Source: Paenibacillus taichungensis (GTDB taxonomy: Bacteria; Bacillota; Bacilli; Paenibacillales; Paenibacillaceae). From it: a DNA stretch of 64,000 bases. Location of the stretch: positions 186,001 through 250,000 of the forward strand of contig NZ_QEVW01000012.1 of the NCBI RefSeq assembly GCF_003287275.1, given 5' to 3'. Below are positions 16,785-24,392 of this stretch, one piece after another. The notes under the pieces were generated by a model. It was not told the origin of the DNA. It saw only the letters and a list, made by a program, of their open reading frames with translations, and searched no databases. Position 1 is the first letter of the stretch; the number at the start of each line of letters is the position of its first letter. The position numbers and the translations under genes are program-made.

Positions 16785-17756
16785 TTAAGCCGTTTTCTTG
16801 CGGTCCAGCAGGACAGCGATGGCAATAACGACGCCTTTTACAACCATTTGATAAAACGAGTTCACTCCGAGCAGGTTCAAACCATTGTTCAGCACGCCGA
16901 TAATCAGGACCCCAATCAGTGTGCCGACGATCCGTCCTCTACCACCTGATAGACTTGTTCCACCCAGAACGACTGCTGCAATGGCGTCAAGTTCATATGA
17001 AGTACCTGCCGTAGGTTGCGCAGAATTCAGACGGGATGTCAGGATCGCGCCTGCCAGCGCTGACAGCATACCTACCAAGGAGTAAATCATGATTTTTACA
17101 CGATGCACTTTAATACCTGAGATAATCGATGCTTTCTCGTTGCCACCAAGCGCGTACGTTTTACGGCCAAAAGCCGTTTTATGCAAAATCGTCCACAGAA
17201 TTACGAAAGTAATGAGCATTGTGATTGCTGGAACCGGTATGCCTAGCATATAACCACGACCGAACAGTTGGAACAGCAGGCTATCGCCCAATCCGGTAAT
17301 CGGATTACCGTTTGTATATACCAGCGTCAATCCCCGGAACACCGTCATCGTCGCCAAGGTAGCAATAAACGGGGCCATCTTACCCTTTGTAATCATCAGG
17401 CCGTTCACCATACCCATGACACCACCAAGTGCCACCCCGATAATGATCGACAAAATCGGATCCAGGCCAGACAGCATCATATTGGCTACAAAGGCGCTCG
17501 ATAAAGCCAAAATGGAGCCGACCGACAAGTCGATGCCGCCAGTCAGAATGACAAATGTCATGCCAAAAGCAATTAGCGCATTAATCGAAACCTGACGCAA
17601 TAGATTCAAGATGTTAAGCGGTTCCAAAAAGCTTGGATTCAACACCGATACGATGATAATCAATATGATCAGTCCGAGCAATGGACCTAATTTCTGTGTC
17701 ACATTTGTCAAGCGGAAACCGCTCTTGGCGGATTGGTTTTCCTGCAAAGTTGTCAT
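16785..17756 (-). CDS. rbsC: ribose ABC transporter permease
   Basis: This is the membrane subunit of the ribose importer (BPD_transp_2 family). The 323 residues are mostly hydrophobic, with family motifs NILNLLRQVSINALIAFGMTF, GGIDLSVGSILALSSAF, and GAILTSRLNSAQPTAG followed by LDAIAAVVLGGTSLSGGRG. It starts 1 base after the rbsA stop, so translation is coupled. The position and order match the Bacillus rbs operon. Confidence 0.95.
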   Translation of the reverse strand: MTTLQENQSAKSGFRLTNVTQKLGPLLGLIILIIIVSVLNPSFLEPLNILNLLRQVSINALIAFGMTFVILTGGIDLSVGSILALSSAFVANMMLSGLDPILSIIIGVALGGVMGMVNGLMITKGKMAPFIATLATMTVFRGLTLVYTNGNPITGLGDSLLFQLFGRGYMLGIPVPAITMLITFVILWTILHKTAFGRKTYALGGNEKASIISGIKVHRVKIMIYSLVGMLSALAGAILTSRLNSAQPTAGTSYELDAIAAVVLGGTSLSGGRGRIVGTLIGVLIIGVLNNGLNLLGVNSFYQMVVKGVVIAIAVLLDRKKTA

Positions 17757-17757
17757 A

Positions 17758-19239
17758 TCATTGTCCCCCTGTAGCCAATGTCATAATGTTTTCCTGTGTT
17801 GCTTCTTCTTTTGCCAGTTCACCACTAATTCGTCCCTCATGCACTACCGCGATTCGATCACTCATACCGAGTACTTCAGGCAGCTCCGAAGATACCATAA
17901 TGATGGCAACTCCGCGGTCTGTCAGCTCGTTCATCAACTGATAAATTTCCCGCTTAGCTCCAACGTCCACGCCTCGTGTTGGCTCATCCAGGATGAGTAC
18001 ACTAGGACCAATGCCGACCCATTTGGCGATAACCACCTTCTGTTGGTTGCCCCCTGACAGGTTTCGTGCTGCCGTCTCAGAGGATTGCGTCTTAATTTGC
18101 AAACGTTTGATGAGCGTATCGACGAATTCCTGTTCTTTCTGAGTCGAGATGAAGCCCTTACTTGAGAAGCTGAACAGATTCGGTAAGGCCATATTTTCAC
18201 GAATGGAGAAATCGAGCACCAAGCCTTCATCCTTGCGGTCTTCCGTAATAAATCCAATTCCATGTTTAACCGCATCCGCTGGCTTCCGAATATGAACCTT
18301 TTTGCCTCGAATAATGATTTCGCCACGGTCCAGAGGTTCCAAACCGAAGATCGCCCTCATGATCTCTGTTCGTCCAGAACCCATCAGCCCGGAGAACCCG
18401 AGGATCTCGCCTGCTCTCACTGTGAAGCTAATATTCTGGAACAATCCCTTGCTGCTTGCGTCCCGTACTTCAAGGACCACTTCACCATACGAAGGATTTC
18501 GTGCCGGATATCGTTCCGTGAGTTCCCGTCCAACCATCTTCCGCACCACTTCGTCAAAACTGGTCTCCGGAATCGTTTTGGTGTCTACCGTTTTGCCGTC
18601 CCGCATGATCGTAATCCGGTCGCAAATGGTGAATATCTCCTCCATCCGGTGCGAGATATATACGATGGAAACGCCATTTTTCTTAAGCGAAGTGATTACG
18701 CCGAACAACTTCTGAATCTCCCGCTCCGTAAGCGCGGCTGTTGGCTCATCCATAATGATAACTTTGGCGTCGGTCATCAGTGCTTTGGCAATTTCAATCA
18801 TTTGCTGCTGACCGACAGAACATTCACCGGCAGGACGATCCAACGGGATCTGCACGGAAAGCTTGGCAAACTGCTCGGCGGCAAGCGCTTTCATTTGTCT
18901 TGAATTCAGCAACCCAAAGGATGAAGTTATTTCCTTACCGATGAAGAGATTATCAAGCACCGTCATCTCCGGCCAAACGTTCAACTCTTGGTGGATAAAA
19001 GCAAGCCCCATCTTCTCGGCTTCCTTCGGATTGGCAAAATAGGTTTCTTTGCCGTCAATGGAGATGGTTCCCTGATCCCGCCCGTGAAGACCAATTAAAA
19101 TGTTCATAAGCGTTGATTTGCCGGCCCCGTTCTCTCCCATCAGGGCATGAACCTCTCCTTCCTTCAATTCAAAATCTACCCCGCTTAGCACTTGGTTGGT
19201 GCCAAACGCTTTATATATGTCCTGCATCTGAATATGCAT
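17758..19239 (-). CDS. rbsA: ribose ABC transporter ATP-binding protein
   Basis: This protein has two fused ABC domains that power ribose uptake. The first has Walker A GENGAGKST (about 36-44), signature CSVGQQQMIEIAKAL and Walker B VIIMDEPTAAL. The second has the degenerate Walker A typical of RbsA (GLMGSGRTEI), signature LSGGNQQKVVIAKW and Walker B VLILDEPTRGVD. The 493 residues are full length. rbsD lies 15 bases upstream and rbsC 1 base downstream. Confidence 0.96.
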   Translation of the reverse strand: MHIQMQDIYKAFGTNQVLSGVDFELKEGEVHALMGENGAGKSTLMNILIGLHGRDQGTISIDGKETYFANPKEAEKMGLAFIHQELNVWPEMTVLDNLFIGKEITSSFGLLNSRQMKALAAEQFAKLSVQIPLDRPAGECSVGQQQMIEIAKALMTDAKVIIMDEPTAALTEREIQKLFGVITSLKKNGVSIVYISHRMEEIFTICDRITIMRDGKTVDTKTIPETSFDEVVRKMVGRELTERYPARNPSYGEVVLEVRDASSKGLFQNISFTVRAGEILGFSGLMGSGRTEIMRAIFGLEPLDRGEIIIRGKKVHIRKPADAVKHGIGFITEDRKDEGLVLDFSIRENMALPNLFSFSSKGFISTQKEQEFVDTLIKRLQIKTQSSETAARNLSGGNQQKVVIAKWVGIGPSVLILDEPTRGVDVGAKREIYQLMNELTDRGVAIIMVSSELPEVLGMSDRIAVVHEGRISGELAKEEATQENIMTLATGGQ

Positions 19240-19254
19240 GATACTGTCCCCCTT

Positions 19255-19656
19255 TTAACCGAAAATGACGCCCGATTGTAAAATGCAATTGGCATAAGGT
19301 GTAGCTTCGCCCGTACGAATGACGACTTTAGCATTCCGGGTCAATGCCTTGAATTGTTCATGGCTGACGGAAACGTCAATGACTTCATCGCCAAATTTCT
19401 CGGTAATACATTGCAAAGCTTCTGGATTCCCTGCCTTGATCTCTGTTGCCAAAATCACTTTCTCAACGACCATATCGTCTGCAATAAGCTCCACGACCTC
19501 TTGAAAACTCGGTGTCCCCAGTTTCAGGGACAGATCAATTTTGGGTATACCATCTGGAACTGGAAGGCCAGCATCCGCAATGACAATCATGTCTGTATGA
19601 CCCAGATCAGATAACACCTTGGAGATGTGACTGTTCAATATTCCATGCTTCTTCAT
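19255..19656 (-). CDS. rbsD: D-ribose pyranase
   Basis: RbsD interconverts the beta-pyranose and beta-furanose forms of ribose before phosphorylation. The 133-residue protein begins MKKHGILNSHISKVLSDLGH, with the catalytic His20, and has the family segment IVIADAGLPVPDG. Its start overlaps the rbsK stop by 4 bases. Confidence 0.95.
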   Translation of the reverse strand: MKKHGILNSHISKVLSDLGHTDMIVIADAGLPVPDGIPKIDLSLKLGTPSFQEVVELIADDMVVEKVILATEIKAGNPEALQCITEKFGDEVIDVSVSHEQFKALTRNAKVVIRTGEATPYANCILQSGVIFG

Positions 19657-20534
19657 TTCAGGCTTTCCTCCACTTCATCCCGTGTCGGCATGCCTCCTTG
19701 TGCACCGAATTTGGTCACAGATAGCGAAGCAGCCCGGTTAGCGAATCTAATGCTGTCTTGTAGTGGTTTACCTTCCGCCAGAGCGACCGCAAATGCGGCG
19801 TTAAACGTATCACCCGCTCCGGTTGTATCCACTGGTTCCACTTTGTAAGTTGGTACAACGATCTCCTGTACGCCGTCAAAATATCGAACCCCGTTGCTGC
19901 CCTCCGTAATAAACAACTTGTTTGGATATTTGCGCAGCGCCTCTGCCGGGGTCATTCCCTGAAACAAAATCTCGGCCTCATGTTCATTCGGTGTGATATA
20001 AGCAGCTTTGTCGATGACCTCATCCGGTACTTTTCTCGCCGGCGCTGGATTCAACAACAGGGGCGTTCCGCTTTGGGCACAAATTTCGCTGACACGAACA
20101 ACGGTTTCCTCCGGAATTTCCTGCTGAATCAGTACAATATCTGAACTTTGGATCACTTCTGCCGCTTCATCCACATAGGCTGCTGTAACTTCGCGGTTTG
20201 CTGCTTCAACGACCACGATACTATTATCACCTTCAGCCAACACGATATGAGCCGTACCGCTCTCCAAATATGTAACCGGTTTCACATTCTGCGTATTTAC
20301 ACCATTTGCTTTGAAATTATTTAAAATGGCTGTACCAAAAGCATCATCGCCCACCCGGCCGATCATGGAAACGTCGGCCCCCAGCCTTGCGGCAGCGACT
20401 GCCTGATTTGCTCCTTTGCCGCCCGGAACGGTTTTGAAGCTGTCACCAAGGACGGTTTCACCCGCCCCCGGCCGCCTTGCAGAAGTAACAACCAAATCCA
20501 TGGAGCTGCTGCCAATTACGCATATTTTAGCCAT
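19653..20534 (-). CDS. rbsK: ribokinase
   Basis: Ribokinase phosphorylates ribose to ribose 5-phosphate (PfkB family). Substrate-binding GGKGANQAVAAARLGADV is at about 38-55, and the C-terminal signature DTTGAGDTFNAAFAVAL contains the catalytic base Asp (about 249). The 293 residues are normal. It overlaps rbsR by 8 bases and rbsD by 4, so the genes are translationally linked. Confidence 0.95.
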   Translation of the reverse strand: MAKICVIGSSSMDLVVTSARRPGAGETVLGDSFKTVPGGKGANQAVAAARLGADVSMIGRVGDDAFGTAILNNFKANGVNTQNVKPVTYLESGTAHIVLAEGDNSIVVVEAANREVTAAYVDEAAEVIQSSDIVLIQQEIPEETVVRVSEICAQSGTPLLLNPAPARKVPDEVIDKAAYITPNEHEAEILFQGMTPAEALRKYPNKLFITEGSNGVRYFDGVQEIVVPTYKVEPVDTTGAGDTFNAAFAVALAEGKPLQDSIRFANRAASLSVTKFGAQGGMPTRDEVEESLK

Positions 20535-21516
20535 TTGAATTCACCTTTCTTGTTGTGCCCCGTTCAATGAAACTGACCGGAAGCTGTATGTGTTTGTTTT
20601 CGATTGGAGCTTGTTCCACAAGTTTGATAAGCAAACCGGCAGCTTCCCTTCCCATCTCGTACGCCGGTTGGCGAATGGTTGACAATGCCGGCGATAACAG
20701 GCTGCTCATCGGGATATCATCGAATCCAATAATCTGCATATCCTCCGGAACTTTTTTGCCGATTCGCAAAGCCTCATGCAGTACCGCCATAGCTGCAATG
20801 TCATTACTTGCAATGACTCCGTCGGTATCGCCATACTTGCTGAAAAGCTCATCCGCCCATAACCCAACATCGTTAAAGGAAAAGGATGTCGTTTGGATTA
20901 CACGGTAATCCAGGCCAGCCTGACGAATGCTCTCGATTGCGCCTTCAAAACGATCCTGTGCAGGTTTGATATGTGTTGGTCCCTGCATAACTGTAATTCG
21001 GCGGCTTCCGCGCTTGATGATTTCCCGTGCAGCCAGACGTCCACCCTCTCTGCCATCCGCAAATACGGAGGGACTGTCCAGAGGTGTTCTGTCAAGAAAC
21101 ACCACGGGAATTTTCAAATTCTCATATATTGAAGAATGAGGGTAATTCGTTGAAGAGATTACGCCGACTACATTATTCTGGATAAAAGTCTGGATATAAT
21201 CCTTTTCCTTCTGTTCATCCTCATCACTATTTCCGAAAATCAGTCTGAATTCCTGCTCTTGCATCCGGTCCTCTACGCCGCGCGCAAGCTGCGGAAAGTA
21301 AGGGTTTGCAATATCGGGTAACAGCAGGCCAATCAATTTGGACTTACGCTTGTATAAAGAGCGAGCTACCTCATTGGGAGAGAAGTTAAGCTGCTTGACC
21401 GCTTCCTCCACTTTCTTACGAGTGTCCGCATGAACATAACCTCTTTCATTAATGACCCTTGATACGGTGGCTACTGAGACACCAGCCAAATTAGCTACAT
21501 CTTTTATTGTTGTCAT
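20527..21516 (-). CDS. rbsR: LacI-family ribose operon repressor
   Basis: This is the regulator of the rbs operon and its first gene. The LacI helix-turn-helix is at residues 3-25 (TIKDVANLAGVSVATVSRVIN), the hinge helix SPNEVARSLYKRKS is near 50-63, and the effector-binding domain runs from residue 64 (IGLLLPDIANPYFP). The 329 residues are typical. It probably binds the perfect palindrome at 21536-21549, just upstream of its own start, giving autoregulation with ribose (or a phosphate of it) as inducer. Confidence 0.93.
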   Translation of the reverse strand: MTTIKDVANLAGVSVATVSRVINERGYVHADTRKKVEEAVKQLNFSPNEVARSLYKRKSKLIGLLLPDIANPYFPQLARGVEDRMQEQEFRLIFGNSDEDEQKEKDYIQTFIQNNVVGVISSTNYPHSSIYENLKIPVVFLDRTPLDSPSVFADGREGGRLAAREIIKRGSRRITVMQGPTHIKPAQDRFEGAIESIRQAGLDYRVIQTTSFSFNDVGLWADELFSKYGDTDGVIASNDIAAMAVLHEALRIGKKVPEDMQIIGFDDIPMSSLLSPALSTIRQPAYEMGREAAGLLIKLVEQAPIENKHIQLPVSFIERGTTRKVNSNG

Positions 21517-21535
21517 GAACGTTCACTCCTATGTG

Positions 21536-21584
21536 TGTAACCGGTTACAGATATGAAATTATCATATTTTTTTCAGTTTGACAA
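21536..21584 (-). promoter_or_regulatory. rbs promoter with RbsR operator
   Basis: TGTAACCGGTTACA at 21536-21549 is a perfect 14-bp palindrome with the central CG of LacI-family operators. Immediately upstream on the minus strand are a -35 TTGTCA (21579-21584) and an AT-rich -10, TAATTT at 17-base spacing or GATAAT at 15. The operator overlaps the likely transcription start, as expected for a repressor. Confidence 0.75.
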
Positions 21585-21917
21585 TCTTTTTGTTACTGGA
21601 AATTTAATCCACACACCAGAAAAGAGACCTGATTACAGTTGCATCATCATGCCATAGCAGCTTCAGAAACAATCCATATATTCAAACCAAATAAACAATT
21701 CTTATCAGTTGTATATCAGGATATTGACCAGTTTATCGCCTTTTTCGAGGGGGACTCCGACGTACGTATTAAGGTACTCCATTACCTTGGTGAGAAGCTG
21801 CAGACCTGGAATAAGTAAACGGATTGTAGGGGATTCTCTTTTTAAAGGATCATCGTGGTTTTCGGAAATCGAACTGAATATAAGCTAACCTTTTCAACTC
21901 TGGATTGAACTGAAAAC
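21585..21917. other. intergenic region between rbsR and the DHA2 exporter gene
   Basis: Apart from the gene fragment at 21639-21818 I see no feature here. The stretch after 21818 has no ORF and no clear promoter. Confidence 0.4.
21639..21818 (+). pseudogene. possible C-terminal gene fragment
   Basis: A plus-strand frame is open from a stop at about 21630 to TAA at 21816-21818 (59 codons from TTG 21639). Its last 35 codons read like real protein: QDIDQFIAFFEGDSD and VRIKVLHYLGEKLQTWNK, with mixed G/C third positions like neighbouring genes. There is no ribosome-binding site and no start domain, so it looks like the tail of a lost gene. I do not recognise the family. It could also be chance. 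Confidence 0.3.
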
Positions 21918-21943
21918 AAAAAAGCCGCTAAATCAGCGACTTT
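21918..21943 (-). terminator. terminator of the DHA2 exporter gene
   Basis: On the minus strand, AAAGTCGCT and AGCGGCTTT arms are followed by a T-run, 26 bases after the stop. It belongs to a family of near-identical terminators in this window. Confidence 0.8.
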
Positions 21944-21968
21944 AAATGGAGCATTGTTTTGTCCAATG

Positions 21969-23432
21969 CTAGTTCAAGCGATTGACCACTACTCTTTTGA
22001 TGAAAAGGGAAAGCACAAACCCAACAAGGGCAATGATCATGCCGAATATGAACGCATCCTGTACACCGGCAGTCAAGGAAAGCGGGATAAGTGAAGAGTC
22101 GTTTGGATTCGTTGCCTGACTCATATATTTGGCTTGTCCATTACTCATCACGCTTACCGCAACAGCTGTACCAATCGCACCAAATACCTGCTGCATTGTG
22201 TTGATGATTGCCGTTCCGTGCGGATAAAGCTGCGGTGGAAGCTGGTTGAGGCCATTCGTTTGGGCAGGCATCATGATCATTGAAACGCCGATCATCATAA
22301 TAACATGAACCATGATAATAAAGGCCACCGAGGAAGCAAGTGTAACGCAAGAGAACAACCAGAGTGCCACAGCTATTAAGACAATCCCAGGAAGAACGAT
22401 CCATTTGGGGCCATATTTATCGAACAGCCTGCCCATAATCGGAGCCAAAAGTCCGTTCAATGCACTCGCGGGCAACAGGATCAGACCTGCGCTAAGCGTG
22501 GAGAACGCAAGGCCTACTTGCAGGTACATTGGCAGTACGAGCATCGAGGACAAGATGACCATCATGCAAAGTGCAACCATTAGCGCACCAATTGTAAACA
22601 TCGGGTACTTAAAGGCGCGCAGATCAAGCAGCGGATTGGGTATTTTCAACTGTCGAATTGTGAAAAGAATAAGCGCAACAAGACCGATTGCGAGGGAGAT
22701 GACTACAGTGGAACTGGTCCATCCCCCATCCCCTTCCCCAGCGCTACTGAAACCATAAACAATACCTCCAAAGCCTAGGGTCGACAACAGCATGGACAGT
22801 AAATCAATACGCGGCTTGGTCGTTTCAGAAACATTTTGCATCGTGAGAATTCCAATGATAAGAGCCATGACAAGAAAAACAAATGAAAGCCAAAAGATAT
22901 AATGCCAGTTCAGCGCTTCAATGAGCAGACCGGCAATTGTCGGCCCGACCGCAGGGGCGAACATGATAACGAGTCCAACCAGTCCCATGGCTGCACCGCG
23001 CTTTTCGACCGGGAAAATGAGCAGTATCGTATTAAACATAAGTGGTAGTAACAGCGCAGTACCTACTGCCTGAATAATACGCGAAACCATTAATACACCG
23101 AAACTTGAAGCAACGGCTCCAATCAGAGCACCGAGACATGAAAATAGAAGTGACGTTATGAACAGTTGTCTTGTTGTAAAACGCTGCATTAACAGACCTG
23201 ATAGTGGAACGAGTACCCCCATGGTCAGCAAATAGCCTGTTGTCAGCCATTGAATGGTCGCCGATCCAATGTTGAAGATCTGCATCAAATCGGTAAGCGC
23301 TACGTTTAACGCCGTTTCACCGAACAGACCGATGAACCCACTCATCAAAAAAGCGAGAACGATAGGAAATACTCTAATGTCTTTCTTGACTGCTTTAATT
23401 CCAGCATCGGATGTGGCTGTAGAAGCTCGCAT
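21969..23432 (-). CDS. MFS multidrug/siderophore-type exporter (DHA2, 14 helices)
   Basis: This is a drug:H+ antiporter of the EmrB/QacA (DHA2) group. The 487 residues contain about 14 hydrophobic segments. Motifs include LTTGYLLTMGVLVPLSG, the conserved RIIQAVGTALLLPL (motif C region, about 115-128) and GAAMGLVGLVIMFAPAVGPTIAGLL (motif C of antiporters). No partner gene is in the same operon. A Fur-box-like palindrome overlaps the promoter region (23509-23528), which would fit a role in siderophore export or iron stress; the substrate itself cannot be read. Confidence 0.9.
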   Translation of the reverse strand: MRASTATSDAGIKAVKKDIRVFPIVLAFLMSGFIGLFGETALNVALTDLMQIFNIGSATIQWLTTGYLLTMGVLVPLSGLLMQRFTTRQLFITSLLFSCLGALIGAVASSFGVLMVSRIIQAVGTALLLPLMFNTILLIFPVEKRGAAMGLVGLVIMFAPAVGPTIAGLLIEALNWHYIFWLSFVFLVMALIIGILTMQNVSETTKPRIDLLSMLLSTLGFGGIVYGFSSAGEGDGGWTSSTVVISLAIGLVALILFTIRQLKIPNPLLDLRAFKYPMFTIGALMVALCMMVILSSMLVLPMYLQVGLAFSTLSAGLILLPASALNGLLAPIMGRLFDKYGPKWIVLPGIVLIAVALWLFSCVTLASSVAFIIMVHVIMMIGVSMIMMPAQTNGLNQLPPQLYPHGTAIINTMQQVFGAIGTAVAVSVMSNGQAKYMSQATNPNDSSLIPLSLTAGVQDAFIFGMIIALVGFVLSLFIKRVVVNRLN

Positions 23433-23508
23433 TATTTACACTCCTTAAGTTCTGTTGTGAATCTCCCCTACCCACCATTCTCCAAAAAATTGTTGTGTCC
23501 AGTACACT

Positions 23509-23528
23509 AATAATGATTCTCATTATCG
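23509..23528. promoter_or_regulatory. Fur-box-like operator upstream of the DHA2 exporter
   Basis: AATAATGATTCTCATTATCG has ATAATGA/TCATTAT arms around a 3-base centre and closely matches the classical Fur box (GATAATGATAATCATTATC). It lies 77 bases upstream of the exporter start. On the minus strand it overlaps a possible -10 (TAATGA) with -35 TTGCTA about 15 bases before it. Confidence 0.65.
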
Positions 23529-23529
23529 A

Positions 23530-23858
23530 TATACACAGTGTAGCAATTGCTCCTACAAATGAAAATACACAAATTCCAAATACGATATGTATAATTATCT
23601 AATTCAAGCTTGAAACTGTTTTCATTGAAGCCATAAAATCCTGTGTTTTAGCAAAATGATATATGGATTATAATCAAATGTTCACCCAGTTGATCCATGT
23701 TTAAATTCTTAATATTTTTTGTGGGCACTAAAGAATTCAATAGTTTCGTTGCAACCCCTACATGGTTTTAATTGGATACTAAGATACAAGTTCTAGGTGA
23801 GTATTGCTTGCCTTAAATTCGACTTATCCTTTAGAGTAGAAAATGGAGGTGTACATCA
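23530..23858. other. intergenic, no feature seen
   Basis: This AT-rich stretch lies between the divergent exporter and hydratase genes. I see only the ribosome-binding site GGAGG at 23845-23849 for the TTG start of the next gene. No ORF or hairpin can be supported. Confidence 0.4.
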
Positions 23859-24284
23859 TTGAAATTTAACGAGTATGTAATAGGCGAAACCTATAGAACA
23901 GAGTCTATTCAATTGTCAAAGAAGGATATTATTGATTTTGCAAAAATTTACGACCCTCAATATATGCATATAGATGAGAAAAAAGCAAAAGAAGGCCGCT
24001 TCGGCAGCCTCATTGCTTCGGGTATGCAGACGATGAGCACATCTTTCAAACTTTGGGTGGAACTCGGGATATATGGAGAAGATGTTGTTGCAGGTACGGG
24101 CATGAATAACATAAAGTTTATCAAACCTGTGTTTCCAGATGATGAAATCAGTGTTGTCTCAGAAGTGATTGAATTGTCCCCAAGAAGGAGTAGTGGTGGA
24201 ATTGTCACCGTGCTGCTCACTACCTTCAACCAAAATAATGAAAAGGTCTTTCAGGCAGAATTAAGTGCTCTGATTAGCAATTGA
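23859..24284 (+). CDS. MaoC-like (R)-specific enoyl hydratase
   Basis: This is a 141-residue hot-dog-fold protein of the MaoC dehydratase family, which hydrates enoyl-CoA-type thioesters. The hydratase-2 motif is present: YDPQYMHIDEKKAKEGRFGSLIASGMQT (about 31-58), with catalytic Asp and His in DPQYMH. GTGMNNIKFIKPVFPDD follows, typical of the family. Translation starts at TTG (23859) with GGAGG 9 bases upstream. It stands alone; its physiological substrate is unknown. Confidence 0.9.
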   Translation: MKFNEYVIGETYRTESIQLSKKDIIDFAKIYDPQYMHIDEKKAKEGRFGSLIASGMQTMSTSFKLWVELGIYGEDVVAGTGMNNIKFIKPVFPDDEISVVSEVIELSPRRSSGGIVTVLLTTFNQNNEKVFQAELSALISN

Positions 24285-24327
24285 TTTTTGATTTTTGTAC
24301 AATTCGTTTCCGTTGTTGACTTTGAAA

Positions 24328-24364
24328 ATAAAAAACGATCGCACATCAGGTCTGATGCGCGATC
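24328..24364 (-). terminator. terminator of the rifampin phosphotransferase gene
   Basis: On the minus strand a 12-bp stem (GATCGCGCATCA with TGATGTGCGATC, one mismatch) is followed by TTTTTTATTTTC, 29 bases after the rph stop. Confidence 0.85.
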
Positions 24365-24392
24365 ACTGCTGTACATTCTCAATTCGTGTATT

